Shown in pieces: positions 33,606 through 42,957 of a DNA stretch of 58,388 bases. The position numbers and the translations under genes were made by a program. Source of the stretch: Candidatus Poribacteria bacterium (GTDB taxonomy: Bacteria; Poribacteria; WGA-4E; WGA-3G); NCBI GenBank assembly GCA_003635185.1, contig PYJA01000117.1:1-58388 (forward strand), given 5' to 3'. How positions within the stretch are numbered: position 1 is the stretch's first letter; each line of letters starts with the position of its first letter. The notes under the pieces are model-generated. The model saw only the letters and a program-made list of their open reading frames with translations, was not told the origin of the DNA and made no database searches.

Positions 33606-34817
33606 TATCATATTCGGAATGCAGTGTGATGCAAAAATTGTGAGACGCAATTCTTCGTCAAAAATTTCATAGATAGGTGGTTTTCCGCTCAATTCCTCGC
33701 TTTCGTTCAGGATAATACCAACACCTTCACCTCTGCGTTCTAAAAAGTGTCGGCGAACCACCTGTTTTCTCATATTATCGTCCAGCGTAATTTCCGAAAG
33801 TAGCCGCGCGAGAAGTTCATTTCGCGTGGCTTGACTATAACGTAAATTATCCACCGTCACCGTATTTGCCAATGCCCCGGGCGAATAGAGTTCAAGTCGA
33901 TCATCAAACATAAATAGTCGAATTTTTGAGCCGCTTTTCGAATAATCCCTATGCACAACCGCGTTGACGATTGCTTCAAAAATGGCACGCATGCTGTATT
34001 GTGGCATGTCTATTCTGCCAATATCCTTCTTTGCTGCGACAGCGTTATATCTTGTAGCGAATTTCATTGCTTCTATTATCTGTTGGTCTAACGGTCCGCA
34101 AATATCTGCAGCATCAATCTGATAATTTGCATCCTTTTCTGTTCCTCTATACAAAACCGCTTGAATGTAGCTGTTGTAAAGATAGTCATCGGGTGTATCA
34201 TAACACATCAAGATACCGGCAACAGAGGCACAGATTTCCTGCCCTTCCTTGACAAGCAAACGTCTTTTCAAGAGTAGGTCTTCAATCTCATCTTCAGCTA
34301 CACCTTCTGTGATAAAGCGGCGATAGAGCGGTTCCTTTAGTGTCTCCTGATTTGTGTTCGGGACAAACTGCTCATCAAAAGAGATGGTCCGTGCCTGCGA
34401 TCGCGTTTGGAACAATCTCGCCAACTGCTCTGGGGACATCTCTCTTTTGGTACTTCCTTGACGAATGAAGTAACCTTTAGCGGTTTTGTGAACAAACAGA
34501 CTTCTCGGCACCTCTATTTTCAGCAGGTTTTTATTATCAATCCGCAATTTTTCAGTGAAAATCAGCACCATCGGCTCAATGCTGTCTTGGCAGATTTCAA
34601 CGACTGTCTTTTCTACTTTATCCAGTTCCGCCCGGTCTAAACCGACGATTTCACTATCGTCGTCAACACCAATGAGTATCACGCCACCTTTCGCATTAGC
34701 AAACGCGGCGATTTCGTCTGCGAGGTTGCTCCTGCGCGGCATATCTCTTTTGAATTCTATCGTTGCGTCTTCGCCGAGATGGACTTTTTCTATGAGTTGG
34801 GTTAGACTGTTAAACAT
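33597..34817 (-). CDS. AlbA_2 (Schlafen-type) DNA-binding / RecG-like C-terminal ATP-binding protein
   Basis: 406 residues. The N-terminal domain (LGEDATIEFKRDMPRRSNLA; AFANAKGGVILIGVDDDSEI) is the AlbA_2 or divergent-AAA_4 fold of Schlafen-like proteins. The middle and C-terminal parts (AIFEAIVNAVVHRDYSKSGS; IRLFMFDDRLELYSPG; RRGEGVGIILN) match the GHKL-like C-terminal domain often annotated as 'ATP-dependent DNA helicase RecG-like', although no helicase motifs exist. Probably a nucleic-acid-linked regulator. It overlaps the end of the barrel gene tail to tail by nine bases. Confidence 0.85.
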   Translation of the reverse strand: MFNSLTQLIEKVHLGEDATIEFKRDMPRRSNLADEIAAFANAKGGVILIGVDDDSEIVGLDRAELDKVEKTVVEICQDSIEPMVLIFTEKLRIDNKNLLKIEVPRSLFVHKTAKGYFIRQGSTKREMSPEQLARLFQTRSQARTISFDEQFVPNTNQETLKEPLYRRFITEGVAEDEIEDLLLKRRLLVKEGQEICASVAGILMCYDTPDDYLYNSYIQAVLYRGTEKDANYQIDAADICGPLDQQIIEAMKFATRYNAVAAKKDIGRIDMPQYSMRAIFEAIVNAVVHRDYSKSGSKIRLFMFDDRLELYSPGALANTVTVDNLRYSQATRNELLARLLSEITLDDNMRKQVVRRHFLERRGEGVGIILNESEELSGKPPIYEIFDEELRLTIFASHCIPNMILK

Positions 34818-35212
34818 TGCTATTTGTCGGTGATTGCATTTGCATGTTATGCAATATCACTAATGTCGGTGTCATAACTTATCTGTAGTCTAAATTTCCG
34901 TTAGCAGTACAGGGGGGTGTATTTAGGAATTTCAAAACATAGTGGACTGAAATTACTTACCAAGTGAACCCTAAATAACCCTGCTACATAATATCACGTT
35001 GTAAGCACAGTATCAAGTGGAATTTGGACGGATTCCCAGGGTTATTTAGTTTTATGAATTGCCAGTAGATGAACGTTACTGAGAGTTTATACCGTAGGTC
35101 GGGTTGAGGAACGAAACCCGACAGATACCAAACGTGTCGGGTTTCGTTCCTCAACCCGACCTACAGTTGGTTTCTATTGAAACGTGAAAAATATAGCAGA
35201 AAAGTCGAAAAC
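34818..35212. other. Gene-free gap with palindromes left of the IS630 element
   Basis: Contains a 13-bp perfect inverted repeat, CTAAATAACCCTG (34971-34983) and CAGGGTTATTTAG (35037-35049), and the 29-bp palindrome listed at 35094-35164. The word TAAATAACCCTG also follows the right end of the IS element at 36123, so the IS may have landed in or next to a copy of this repeat. Confidence 0.6.
35094..35164. repeat. Perfect 29-bp palindrome
   Basis: Arms 35094-35122 (GTAGGTCGGGTTGAGGAACG...) and 35136-35164 are exact reverse complements, separated by 13 bases. The hairpin is very stable, with no U-tract. Same general style as the smaller GTAGGG palindrome at 8582. Confidence 0.75.
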
Positions 35213-35229
35213 TATAGTAAAGTTTAGAA

Positions 35230-35835
35230 TTAATGATACATATTTATGATTTCATCTATGGTTATATCTGCTTTGTATTCACGGAGGCGTTTGATATTGG
35301 CAAAGTCGTGTTCAATCGGGTTGTAGTCCGGCGAATAAGGCGGTAAAAATAATATCTCTGCTCCCGATGCTTCTATCAACTCACGCGTCCGAAGGGTCTT
35401 GTGGATCTTCGCATTGTCAAGAACAACAACGCTTGTTTCACAAAGCTGTGGACATAAGTAGGTTTCAACCCACGCATTGAAACACGCACTATCACAGCCA
35501 CCATCAAACAAACAAGGTGCTGTAAAGGTTGAACCGATACGCGCAGCAAGCAGCGTCGTTGTCCGAGTTCTTTCACCTGAGACCAAACCTAAAACAGGTG
35601 TGCCTTTCGGGGCATACCCATGATGCCTATAACTCTCGGCACGAAAACCGCATTCATCCGCATAAATGATCGTTTTGCCTGCTGCTTTTTTCTCGGCAAG
35701 TGCTTGACGATAGATAGCGCGTTTGGTATCGCACCGCTCCTTATATCCTATCGTTTTTTTTTCGAGTAATGCTGAGTTTGCGCAGACCATACCCGATAGA
35801 AGACGCTGAAACACCGAAATGTGTTGCGCGTTCAT
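35230..35835 (-). CDS. IS630 transposase, catalytic part (orfB)
   Basis: 201-codon frame with the DDE core: Asp in IIYADECGFRAE, Asp in VVVLDNAKIHKT and Glu in PPYSPDYNPIEHDFANIKR. All three acidic residues are present. It overlaps orfA, and the frames join at an A9 run (35754-35762 on the plus strand as T9). Shifting +1, or dropping one A, gives a single continuous transposase of about 280 residues. Confidence 0.85.
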   Translation of the reverse strand: MNAQHISVFQRLLSGMVCANSALLEKKTIGYKERCDTKRAIYRQALAEKKAAGKTIIYADECGFRAESYRHHGYAPKGTPVLGLVSGERTRTTTLLAARIGSTFTAPCLFDGGCDSACFNAWVETYLCPQLCETSVVVLDNAKIHKTLRTRELIEASGAEILFLPPYSPDYNPIEHDFANIKRLREYKADITIDEIINMYH

Positions 35836-36064
35836 TGTAGGTCAAGTCTGGGAAGTCAGCGACATGTTTTTTTAGTGCTGCCTCGTTGAGACACCTCATT
35901 TTTTTCGGTCCCGGTTTTCCGGGGGGTGCAAGCGGGTCTTCAGCTAATAACCACCTATAAATCGTTGTCCGATCCACAGAAAAACGCCGGGCAGCTTCGG
36001 CTTTTTTCCCTCCGTTGTGAATAAAATCTAGGACGCGCTTACGTAAATCTATTGAATATGCCAT
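35741..36064 (-). CDS. IS630 transposase, DNA-binding part (orfA)
   Basis: 107 residues with a helix-turn-helix typical of IS630 (MAYSIDLRKRVLDFIHNGGK; AARRFSVDRTTIYRWL), followed by a linker rich in Pro, Gly and Lys and a second helical part (LTYNERATHFGVSASSIGYG). The frame stops a few codons after the A9 run. It recognises the terminal inverted repeats in active elements. Confidence 0.85.
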   Translation of the reverse strand: MAYSIDLRKRVLDFIHNGGKKAEAARRFSVDRTTIYRWLLAEDPLAPPGKPGPKKMRCLNEAALKKHVADFPDLTYNERATHFGVSASSIGYGLRKLSITRKKNDRI

Positions 36065-36152
36065 AATAGAAACATTCTATCATAAAACAGAAAAAATGTT
36101 GCTTTAATTCTAAATGCTACTATAAATAACCCTGATACGGATTCCAGATTGC

Positions 36153-36182
36153 TTGACACTACGAAACATTTTGTGGTATAGT
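36153..36182 (+). promoter_or_regulatory. Promoter of recJ
   Basis: TTGACA (36153-36158), 18 bases, TATAGT (36177-36182). It sits 30 bases beyond the right end of the IS630 element. Because the frame of recJ is open through this box, the real start must be downstream, at 36249. Confidence 0.65.
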
Positions 36183-36248
36183 ATTGATAATAAACCTACA
36201 AGAATTACCTTAGCTGTTGCTGTAATATATAAAAGAGAGTCCAATTTT

Positions 36249-38828
36249 ATGAGACTGCAACCCTCAAAAATATGGCAATACCAGAATCCCGATATTGATA
36301 CGAGTCTCACACTTGCGGCGGAACTCAGTATCACGCCACTGGTTGCGCGCCTTCTTGTCAACCGCGGCATAAATACAGTTGAAGAGGGGAAAACTTATCT
36401 CTATCCAACTTATGATGACCTTCATTCACCTTTTGAGATGGCAGATATGGAAAAGGCCGTTGAGAGAATTCGGAAAGCAATCAAGAACGGTGAGCAGATA
36501 TGTATTTATGGTGATTATGATGCGGATGGGACAACAGCGACGGCGCTATTAGTGAATGCGTTTCGGCATATAGATTTTCCAGTCGAATACTATATCCCTG
36601 ATCGATACGATGAAGGATACGGTCTCAATGAGGATGCGGTTAAAGAGATTCATAAAAATGGTTGCTCACTGATGATTACCGTGGACTGTGGTATCACCTC
36701 AATTAACGAGGTCAAACTTGCCAATGAACTTGGTATGGATGTGATTCTCACCGACCACCATCAACCGCCAGCAGATGCCCCGCCGCCAGCGTACGCTATT
36801 ATTTCACCGAAAGTTCCCGGAAACGAATACCCGTACACAGATTTAGCAGGTGTCGGATTAGCATTCAAAGTTGTGCAAGGTTTGATAGAAGATGAAGAAT
36901 TTCTCACTTCACTGCTTGATCTTGTTGTATTAGGGACGGTTGTAGACATCGCACCACTTACCGGTGAAAATCGGACGTTGAGTCGACTCGGGTTAGCAGA
37001 AATCAACAAACGCCGCCGTATCGGCATTCAGAAATTATGTGATGTAGCAGGTTTTACAGACACGCCTCTTGTGGGTCGGTCCCTCTCGTTTGGGTTGGGA
37101 CCGCGCCTGAACGCAGCTGGGCGGCTGGATACCGCCAAAAAAGTAGTAGAACTGCTCACGACCGAGTCCAGTGAAATCGCAGAGCAGCGCGCATCGGAAT
37201 TAGACACCTGTAATCAAGATCGTAAAAACATTGAGAATGATATTCAGGAAAGTGCTGCCGCGCTGCTGAATAAAGATGAAAACCTTGAACAGACAAAAGG
37301 TTTGGTAGTTGCAAGTGATGCGTGGGGCAAACAGGCGCAAGGCGTTGTAGGTATCGTGGCATCACGGTTGCTTGAACAGTATTACCGCCCTATTTTTGTT
37401 CTGGCAATTGATGGCAATGAAGCAACAGGGTCGGGGCGTTGTATTGATGGGATGAACCTTGCTGATAGTTTGAACAGTTGCTCTAATTTGCTTATCAAAC
37501 ATGGTGGACACAAAGCTGCAGCAGGACTTACACTGAAGACAGCGAATATTCCTAAATTTAAAAAAGCTTTCAACGAATTTGCCTGCGAAAACCTCAATGA
37601 TGAAGATTTGATACCTAAGCTGGCCTTGGATTTTGAAACAAACCTCTCGTCCCTAACGTTAGAAACCCTAGAGCAGTTTGAAATATTAGAACCTTTTGGC
37701 GGGAAAAATCCTACACCCCGTTTTGTCAGTAAGGGTTTGACAATAAAAGGATATCCCTCCTTGATGGGAAAAGAGAAGCAACACTTTTTAATGTTCGTCA
37801 GTGACGGATCAAATCCCAAAAAGGCGATTGGCTGGCGGAAGGCACAACACGTAACAACACTTAGTAGACCCAACATCTCGTTAGATATCGCATTTTCACC
37901 GGAAATCAATGATTTTAACAATACCCGTTCGGTCCAACTCATCCTTGAAGAGTTTCATGTTGAAACTAAAGACCGTGTCCCAAACTTGGTGATCTATCCA
38001 CCTACTGACATACCTTCTTCTGGAAGAGTCGTAGACCGTCGGAACCAGAATAAAAAAGAATGTCTTTTAGCGTTGCTAAACGAGGAGACACCGTGTATAA
38101 TATACGTGCAAAGCACCGAGAAAATAGAGCAGTTGTTAACAAGCGTTATCCCTGAAAAAGCATCAATAATTGGTAGGCACGATGAGACAACTACGTCGAC
38201 AGAAGAAACTGAACTGCTGGAAAAACTGAAGAGTGGTGAGTTGATCGGGGTTGTTTCCTCTGATGCGTTTTCAGCATCTGCATTGGAAGCTGTGCCTATC
38301 GTAGAGGAAGTTGTCTTTTGTCATTTGACTGCACAACCTGAAGATTTTTTGATGCGATGTAGACCTGTGGCAAATTTCCAAAAGACCACATCCCTGCATC
38401 TGCTTTACAACAAGGAATCAGATGTGAGATTGCTGCAAGAATGGGCAGAACGCACATATCCTGACAGAAAGTTGCTTACGGTACTTTACCGAAAATTGCA
38501 GGAGACAGCCACTACAAATTTTATTGACATACAAAAGCTTATAGAAACACTTGATATCAATTCAAGACGTGCTATTGAAGTTGGGTTAACTATTTTTGAA
38601 GAATTGGCATTATTAGAAAGAAATACCGAATCTGGACAACAGTACGTCAAACTTTTGCCTACTCGTAAAAGTAATTTAGAGAGATCAAAAACATTTCTGA
38701 AATGTCAATGGTTGAAACAGACAAGTCAAGACTTTCTGAAATTTCAACTCCATGAAAATACGCAGCAAATTTGGGAACGGATAAAAGATGAGTTTGGAAT
38801 CTCTGATTCAAAAGATTCAGAAACATAA
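36249..38828 (+). CDS. recJ: Single-stranded-DNA-specific exonuclease RecJ, with long C-terminal extension
   Basis: 5'-3' single-strand exonuclease of recombination and mismatch repair. Metal-binding motifs are DYDADG at 89-94, ITVDCGITS, LTDHHQ and GLGPRLNAAGRLDTA. The DHHA1 motif GSGRCIDGMNLADSL is followed by KHGGHKAAAGLT, then the OB-fold region. At 859 residues it is about 280 longer than the E. coli type. The extra C-terminus (from about 580) has Rossmann-like strands (CIIYVQSTEKIEQLL; LIGVVSSDAF), as in RecJ of several other phyla. The ATG at 36249 follows AAAGAGAG. The end overlaps rel by 41 bases. Confidence 0.93.
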   Translation: MRLQPSKIWQYQNPDIDTSLTLAAELSITPLVARLLVNRGINTVEEGKTYLYPTYDDLHSPFEMADMEKAVERIRKAIKNGEQICIYGDYDADGTTATALLVNAFRHIDFPVEYYIPDRYDEGYGLNEDAVKEIHKNGCSLMITVDCGITSINEVKLANELGMDVILTDHHQPPADAPPPAYAIISPKVPGNEYPYTDLAGVGLAFKVVQGLIEDEEFLTSLLDLVVLGTVVDIAPLTGENRTLSRLGLAEINKRRRIGIQKLCDVAGFTDTPLVGRSLSFGLGPRLNAAGRLDTAKKVVELLTTESSEIAEQRASELDTCNQDRKNIENDIQESAAALLNKDENLEQTKGLVVASDAWGKQAQGVVGIVASRLLEQYYRPIFVLAIDGNEATGSGRCIDGMNLADSLNSCSNLLIKHGGHKAAAGLTLKTANIPKFKKAFNEFACENLNDEDLIPKLALDFETNLSSLTLETLEQFEILEPFGGKNPTPRFVSKGLTIKGYPSLMGKEKQHFLMFVSDGSNPKKAIGWRKAQHVTTLSRPNISLDIAFSPEINDFNNTRSVQLILEEFHVETKDRVPNLVIYPPTDIPSSGRVVDRRNQNKKECLLALLNEETPCIIYVQSTEKIEQLLTSVIPEKASIIGRHDETTTSTEETELLEKLKSGELIGVVSSDAFSASALEAVPIVEEVVFCHLTAQPEDFLMRCRPVANFQKTTSLHLLYNKESDVRLLQEWAERTYPDRKLLTVLYRKLQETATTNFIDIQKLIETLDINSRRAIEVGLTIFEELALLERNTESGQQYVKLLPTRKSNLERSKTFLKCQWLKQTSQDFLKFQLHENTQQIWERIKDEFGISDSKDSET

Positions 38829-40920
38829 TCCAGAGGAAGAAACTGATTTTGATTTCCTCAAGACGTGCTATAGCTTTGCTGAGAACGCGCATAAAAAGCA
38901 GCTGCGCAAATCTGGTGAACCGTATTTCATGCATTGTATAAGAACAGCTGAAATACTCGCGCAACTACGATTGGATATGGATACGATCTGTGCTGGTTTG
39001 ATGCATGATGTCCTGGAAGACACTGGTATCACGCGCGTTGAGTTGGAAAAGCAGTTTGGGAAAAATATCGCCCATTTGGTTGAAGGCGTAACAAAAATCG
39101 GGCGATATAAATTTAGTGGTGGTCAACGCAAGCGGCAAGCCGAAACATATAGGAAACTCTTATTAGCGACTGCCGAAGATATGCGTGTTATTCTGATTAA
39201 GCTGGCTGACCGGCTCCACAATATGGAAACTCTGGATTATTTGTCTACCGAACAACAGCAACGAATTTCTAAAGAAACACTTGAAATTTACGCCCCTATT
39301 GCCCATCGACTCGGTATTTGGTCGATGATGAGTCGCTTGGAGGACCTCTCATTCAAATATCTACTTCCTGAAGCATATAGAGAAATCGCTGATCTCCTGA
39401 ACGAAAAATTATATGAACGACAAACTTATTGCCAAAAAATGGAAGCCACAATTCATGCTGAGCTAAAGAAACATGGAATCTCCGCAAACGTAAGAGGGCG
39501 AACAAAGCATATTTATAGTATTTATCAGAAGATGCATCAGAAGGGAACGCCCTTTAAAGATATTTGTGATTTGGTTGGACTCCGTATCCTGGTCGAAGAC
39601 GATTGGAATTGTTACAGTGCCCTCGGTGTGTTGCATCTGAGATGGAATTATCTGCCAGATCGCGTCCGAGATTGGATAGGACAACCGAAAAAGAACGGGT
39701 ATCAATCGCTACATACCACGATTTTAGATGATGGGAAACCAATTGAGATACAGATTCGGAGTAAAGAGATGCATCAGGTAGCGGAAAACGGAATCGCTGC
39801 GCACTGGAGTTATAAGGAGGGCGTACCGACTACAAAGGAAGCACTTTCAATTTTTGCGAATTATAAAGAGATGCTTGAAGACATACAAGATACACAAGAT
39901 GTTCCAGATAGATTCATCGAATCCATGAAATTGGAGCTCTTCCAAGATGAGGTCTATGTCTTCACACCGAAAGGTGATATCCTCGCTCTACCTGTAGGTT
40001 CTACCGCAATTGATTTTGCTTATAAAATACACACTGATATCGGGAACACTTGTTATGGCGCAGAAGTGAACAACGTGCTTACACCGATCCGTGAACCGCT
40101 TCAAAACGGTGATCGTGTTCACATTCTGACCAGTGCTAAAACTACTCCGAGTCGGACATGGCTACGCATTGTAAAAACCTCCAACGCCCGGAGCAAAATA
40201 CGTCATTGGTTCCGGGACAAAGATAGGGCAGATGCGCTTGAATTAGGAAAGAAGTTCCTTAAAGCTGAGCTGCAAGTGTCATACTTAAATGCCAACGATT
40301 ATCTGAAATCTCCTAAACTCCTTGAGATTGCGAAGCAACTCGGCCTTGAGAGTGTTGATGAACTCTGCATTCGGATCGGCAATGGGAATGAATCTGCTAC
40401 ACAAGTCGTAAATCGATTGAAACCTGAAAAGGTAAAAGTAGCGGCGGAAGAGCGAACACCAAAACGGACAGAACCGACTATCCAACTTGAAAACGGCATT
40501 GACTTAGGGATGGTCCGGGTAATGAAATGTTGTCATCCAATACCTGGGGATGACATTGTGGGTTACCTCACGCGCGGACGTGGCGTATCTGTTCATAGGG
40601 TTGGGTGTGTTCGGCTACTTGATGAACCTGAGCGGTTCGTTGCTGTCAATTGGCAAGCCGTAGAAGGCACAAATTACCCCGCCCAAATATTTATTGAATG
40701 CCATGACAAACCCGGGATGTTAGGAGAAATTACAACCGCTATCGCCAAATTCCAAGTAAACATCCGCGAAGGGAACTTTAGAGCTTCTACCGTAACCAGA
40801 ATTGATGATACCGCTGCGGATTATTTTACACTGGATGTAAGCGGGGTTGAACAGTTAAAAGAGGTGATGGATGCCGTAAAAAGCTTAAAAGGTGTGGAAA
40901 GTGTCGTCCGAAAAACGTAA
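38788..40920 (+). CDS. rel: Bifunctional (p)ppGpp synthetase/hydrolase
   Basis: 710 residues that make and degrade the stringent alarmone. The hydrolase HD domain is intact, with HDVLED at 73-78 and LADRLHNMETL. The synthetase has RTKHIYSIYQKM, DLVGLRILVEDDWNCYSALG, GYQSLHTTI and IEIQIRSKEMHQVAENGIAA. TGS (VFTPKGDILALPVGSTAIDF) and a C-terminal ACT domain (HDKPGMLGEITTAIAKFQVN) regulate it. The CCHPIPGDDIVG zinc-finger-like segment is also present. The start lies inside recJ with only a weak binding site, so translation is probably coupled. Confidence 0.95.
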   Translation: MSLESLIQKIQKHNPEEETDFDFLKTCYSFAENAHKKQLRKSGEPYFMHCIRTAEILAQLRLDMDTICAGLMHDVLEDTGITRVELEKQFGKNIAHLVEGVTKIGRYKFSGGQRKRQAETYRKLLLATAEDMRVILIKLADRLHNMETLDYLSTEQQQRISKETLEIYAPIAHRLGIWSMMSRLEDLSFKYLLPEAYREIADLLNEKLYERQTYCQKMEATIHAELKKHGISANVRGRTKHIYSIYQKMHQKGTPFKDICDLVGLRILVEDDWNCYSALGVLHLRWNYLPDRVRDWIGQPKKNGYQSLHTTILDDGKPIEIQIRSKEMHQVAENGIAAHWSYKEGVPTTKEALSIFANYKEMLEDIQDTQDVPDRFIESMKLELFQDEVYVFTPKGDILALPVGSTAIDFAYKIHTDIGNTCYGAEVNNVLTPIREPLQNGDRVHILTSAKTTPSRTWLRIVKTSNARSKIRHWFRDKDRADALELGKKFLKAELQVSYLNANDYLKSPKLLEIAKQLGLESVDELCIRIGNGNESATQVVNRLKPEKVKVAAEERTPKRTEPTIQLENGIDLGMVRVMKCCHPIPGDDIVGYLTRGRGVSVHRVGCVRLLDEPERFVAVNWQAVEGTNYPAQIFIECHDKPGMLGEITTAIAKFQVNIREGNFRASTVTRIDDTAADYFTLDVSGVEQLKEVMDAVKSLKGVESVVRKT

Positions 40921-40924
40921 GGTG

Positions 40925-41137
40925 CTACGCCTCGGACGACATACGGGAAATGACTTTCGTAACTTTACCGCTTCGAATACAAGACGTACAGACCCGAATC
41001 CGCCTTGCTCCATCTTCAGTCATAGCGCGTACACGCTGAAGATTTGGAAGCCAGCGGCGTTTCGTGTGCCGGTACGATGCACTGATCTGGTTGCCGGTGC
41101 GCGGTCTTTTTCCACATAACTTACAGACTCGTGACAT
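40925..41137 (-). CDS. rpmB: 50S ribosomal protein L28
   Basis: 70 residues of the zinc-binding (C+) L28 type: SRVCKLCGKRPRTGNQIS at the start, HTKRRWLPNLQRVRA in the middle and VCTSCIRSGKV near the end. The ATG at 41137 has AAGGAGGTG upstream; an in-frame GTG nine bases earlier lies inside that binding site. It ends five bases from the convergent end of rel. Confidence 0.95.
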   Translation of the reverse strand: MSRVCKLCGKRPRTGNQISASYRHTKRRWLPNLQRVRAMTEDGARRIRVCTSCIRSGKVTKVISRMSSEA

Positions 41138-41193
41138 TTTTAACACCTCCTTGAAAATTTAATACTTAAAGAATACCACATTCGGGTAGGCAA

Positions 41194-41985
41194 ATGCAAA
41201 TTTTTCTTTTAAAAAATCGTTTATTTCTATTATTACTGATTACAACCGTCTTATATAGCTGCGGGCAAGGGGAAGTTGAAACACCAAAACCAGTAGTTCA
41301 ACCAGAACCATTGCTATACGGCACTGTAGCCGGAAAAGTTACTGATGCGAAAACGAACAATCCGATTCCCGGTGCTGTCGTAAAGTTATTCGGTTTAGAG
41401 GTAAAAACTGAAGTTGATGGCATCTTTGTGTTTCACGGAATCCCTTATTTCGATGAACAAACTATTACGGTTACTGATCCTGACTATCAAGCATATTCAC
41501 AAACTTTCACGATCAACCAAGCACGTTTGACGGTCAATGCAGCGTTGACACCGCTCAAAGACCCTACAGACGAATTGAATGCGTTTCTTGAGAACCTGTC
41601 GCAACTGCTTGAATCATTAGACCCGGAAAATCTTCCAGCAATTGAGGCACTCTTCTCCGAATCTTATGTTGCATCTGATGATCCCGTTACGACTTTTGGT
41701 GTCTTATCTGGTGTAATTCCCCCAAATTACGAAGGCGTAATTCCAACTTTCATAAATGTGTTTAACACATACTCATGGTTGGAATTTGTGTTTAGAGATA
41801 AAGTTATGAATATAACGCATGCCAGGAAAGCGTCAATAGAACTATTTTTGGATGTAGACTCTGAAAACGCAGAAGACGGTAATCTTAGACACCTTAATGC
41901 AAAATGTAATTTTGAATTTCGGCGTGAAGGTTCTGATTGGAAGATTGTTTACTGGCAACTTTTGACTTTAGACGTTCGCATGTAA
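41194..41985 (+). CDS. Lipoprotein with carboxypeptidase-regulatory-like domain
   Basis: 263 residues. The signal ends in VLYSC (lipobox). Residues about 45-120 form a carboxypeptidase regulatory-like beta sandwich (GKVTDAKTNNPIPGAVVKLF; TEVDGIFVFHGIPY). The C-terminal 130 residues, with a final WKIVYWQLLTLDV, look like an SnoaL/NTF2-like fold, which I suggest only weakly. It is probably an outer-membrane or periplasmic anchored protein. It overlaps the end of rsmA tail to tail by 18 bases. Confidence 0.7.
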   Translation: MQIFLLKNRLFLLLLITTVLYSCGQGEVETPKPVVQPEPLLYGTVAGKVTDAKTNNPIPGAVVKLFGLEVKTEVDGIFVFHGIPYFDEQTITVTDPDYQAYSQTFTINQARLTVNAALTPLKDPTDELNAFLENLSQLLESLDPENLPAIEALFSESYVASDDPVTTFGVLSGVIPPNYEGVIPTFINVFNTYSWLEFVFRDKVMNITHARKASIELFLDVDSENAEDGNLRHLNAKCNFEFRREGSDWKIVYWQLLTLDVRM

Positions 41986-42822
41986 CAGGTTCGCTAATGC
42001 AGCGAATTCAGTAATATCTAACGTTTCAGCACGTCGTTGCGGTGCAATTTTTAATTCTGTAAACGCTGCGTTCAGTCTTTCTGGCGCAGCGAATCGGCGC
42101 AACGAATTTTTGAGCATCTTTCGCCTTCCCCTAAATGCTTCCCGAACAATCCGAAAAAAATACGCTTCATCGTTTACAAGGACCCGTGGTTTTTCACGCA
42201 TTGTTAGTTTCAGTAGAGCGGAATCGACTTGTGGAGCTGGAAAAAAGTTTTGGGGTGAGAGTATCCCTATTAACGTGGTATCCGCATAGTAAGAGACACC
42301 GATAGTCAATGCACCGTAGGCCTTCCCACCGGGTGGGGCGACAATCCGTTCTGCTACCTCCCGCTGCATCATGAGGACACAAGTATTAAGTTGATTTGTG
42401 TGTTCCAGAAGCTTCCACAAGATTGGAGTCGTTATACCGTACGGAAGATTTGCTATAACCTTTGGGCGGGTATTCGGAGGGAAAAGCGATGAAAACTCTA
42501 TTTCAAGGACATCGGCGCGGACAATTTGGACATCCGCATCAGTTGAAAATTGGGTCTCTAATTCTTTATATAAAAGCGGATCAACTTCAATGGCTATGAC
42601 AGATTTCGCTTTTTCAGCCAACGCTGCTGTGAGACATCCAAGGCCGGCACCGATTTCTATGACCACATCTGTATCAGTAACTTCGCCTGCTTCAATGATA
42701 ACGGATAAAACATCGGGGTTGATGAGGAAGTGCTGTCCTAACTGTTTTTTGGGGTGTGTGCGGTGTGCCTTAAGAAATGCTTTCGCTTGTTGCAGAAGTG
42801 TCATCGATTCAAAATTGGTCAC
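41968..42822 (-). CDS. rsmA: 16S rRNA dimethyladenosine transferase (KsgA)
   Basis: Methylates the two adjacent adenines near the 3' end of 16S rRNA. Motifs are KKQLGQHFLINPDVL, the SAM site VVIEIGAGLGCLTAALAEKA, the acidic IEVDPLLY and the catalytic NLPYGITTPILWKLL. The C-terminal helical domain has VREAFRGRRKMLKNSLR. At 284 residues it is of normal length. An in-frame Met at residue 7 (42804) is an alternative start. It stands alone on the minus strand. Confidence 0.95.
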   Translation of the reverse strand: MTNFESMTLLQQAKAFLKAHRTHPKKQLGQHFLINPDVLSVIIEAGEVTDTDVVIEIGAGLGCLTAALAEKAKSVIAIEVDPLLYKELETQFSTDADVQIVRADVLEIEFSSLFPPNTRPKVIANLPYGITTPILWKLLEHTNQLNTCVLMMQREVAERIVAPPGGKAYGALTIGVSYYADTTLIGILSPQNFFPAPQVDSALLKLTMREKPRVLVNDEAYFFRIVREAFRGRRKMLKNSLRRFAAPERLNAAFTELKIAPQRRAETLDITEFAALANLLHANV

Positions 42823-42957
42823 TATTGCAATACCTACTGCGTTTGACGTTATTTATGCTCTTTTTCTGATTTCTGACGTATCAACACTTTGAAGTCTTCC
42901 AAAAAACTTCTAATCATACTTTGAACCATGTCTGCCGCTCTCCATGGTAGAGATAGT

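Larger units (their letters stand above)
35213..36124 (-). mobile_element. IS630-family insertion sequence
   Basis: About 0.9 kb with 21-bp ends. The left end is TATAGTAAAGTTTAGAATTA at 35213 and the right end, read inward at 36124, is TATAGTAGCATTTAGAATTA; they differ at three positions. TA lies at both tips, matching the TA target of this family. Inside is a transposase in two overlapping frames, read on the minus strand. The ends match those of the MITE-like repeats at 15379 and 47332. Confidence 0.85.

Noticed and set aside
36153..36248. Upstream TTG start of recJ
   Set aside because: The TTG is the first codon of the TTGACA -35 box of a good promoter; the 32 added residues do not fit RecJ.
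41968..42822. rsmA and the lipoprotein gene as one transcription unit
   Set aside because: They are convergent and overlap only at their 3' ends by 18 bases.
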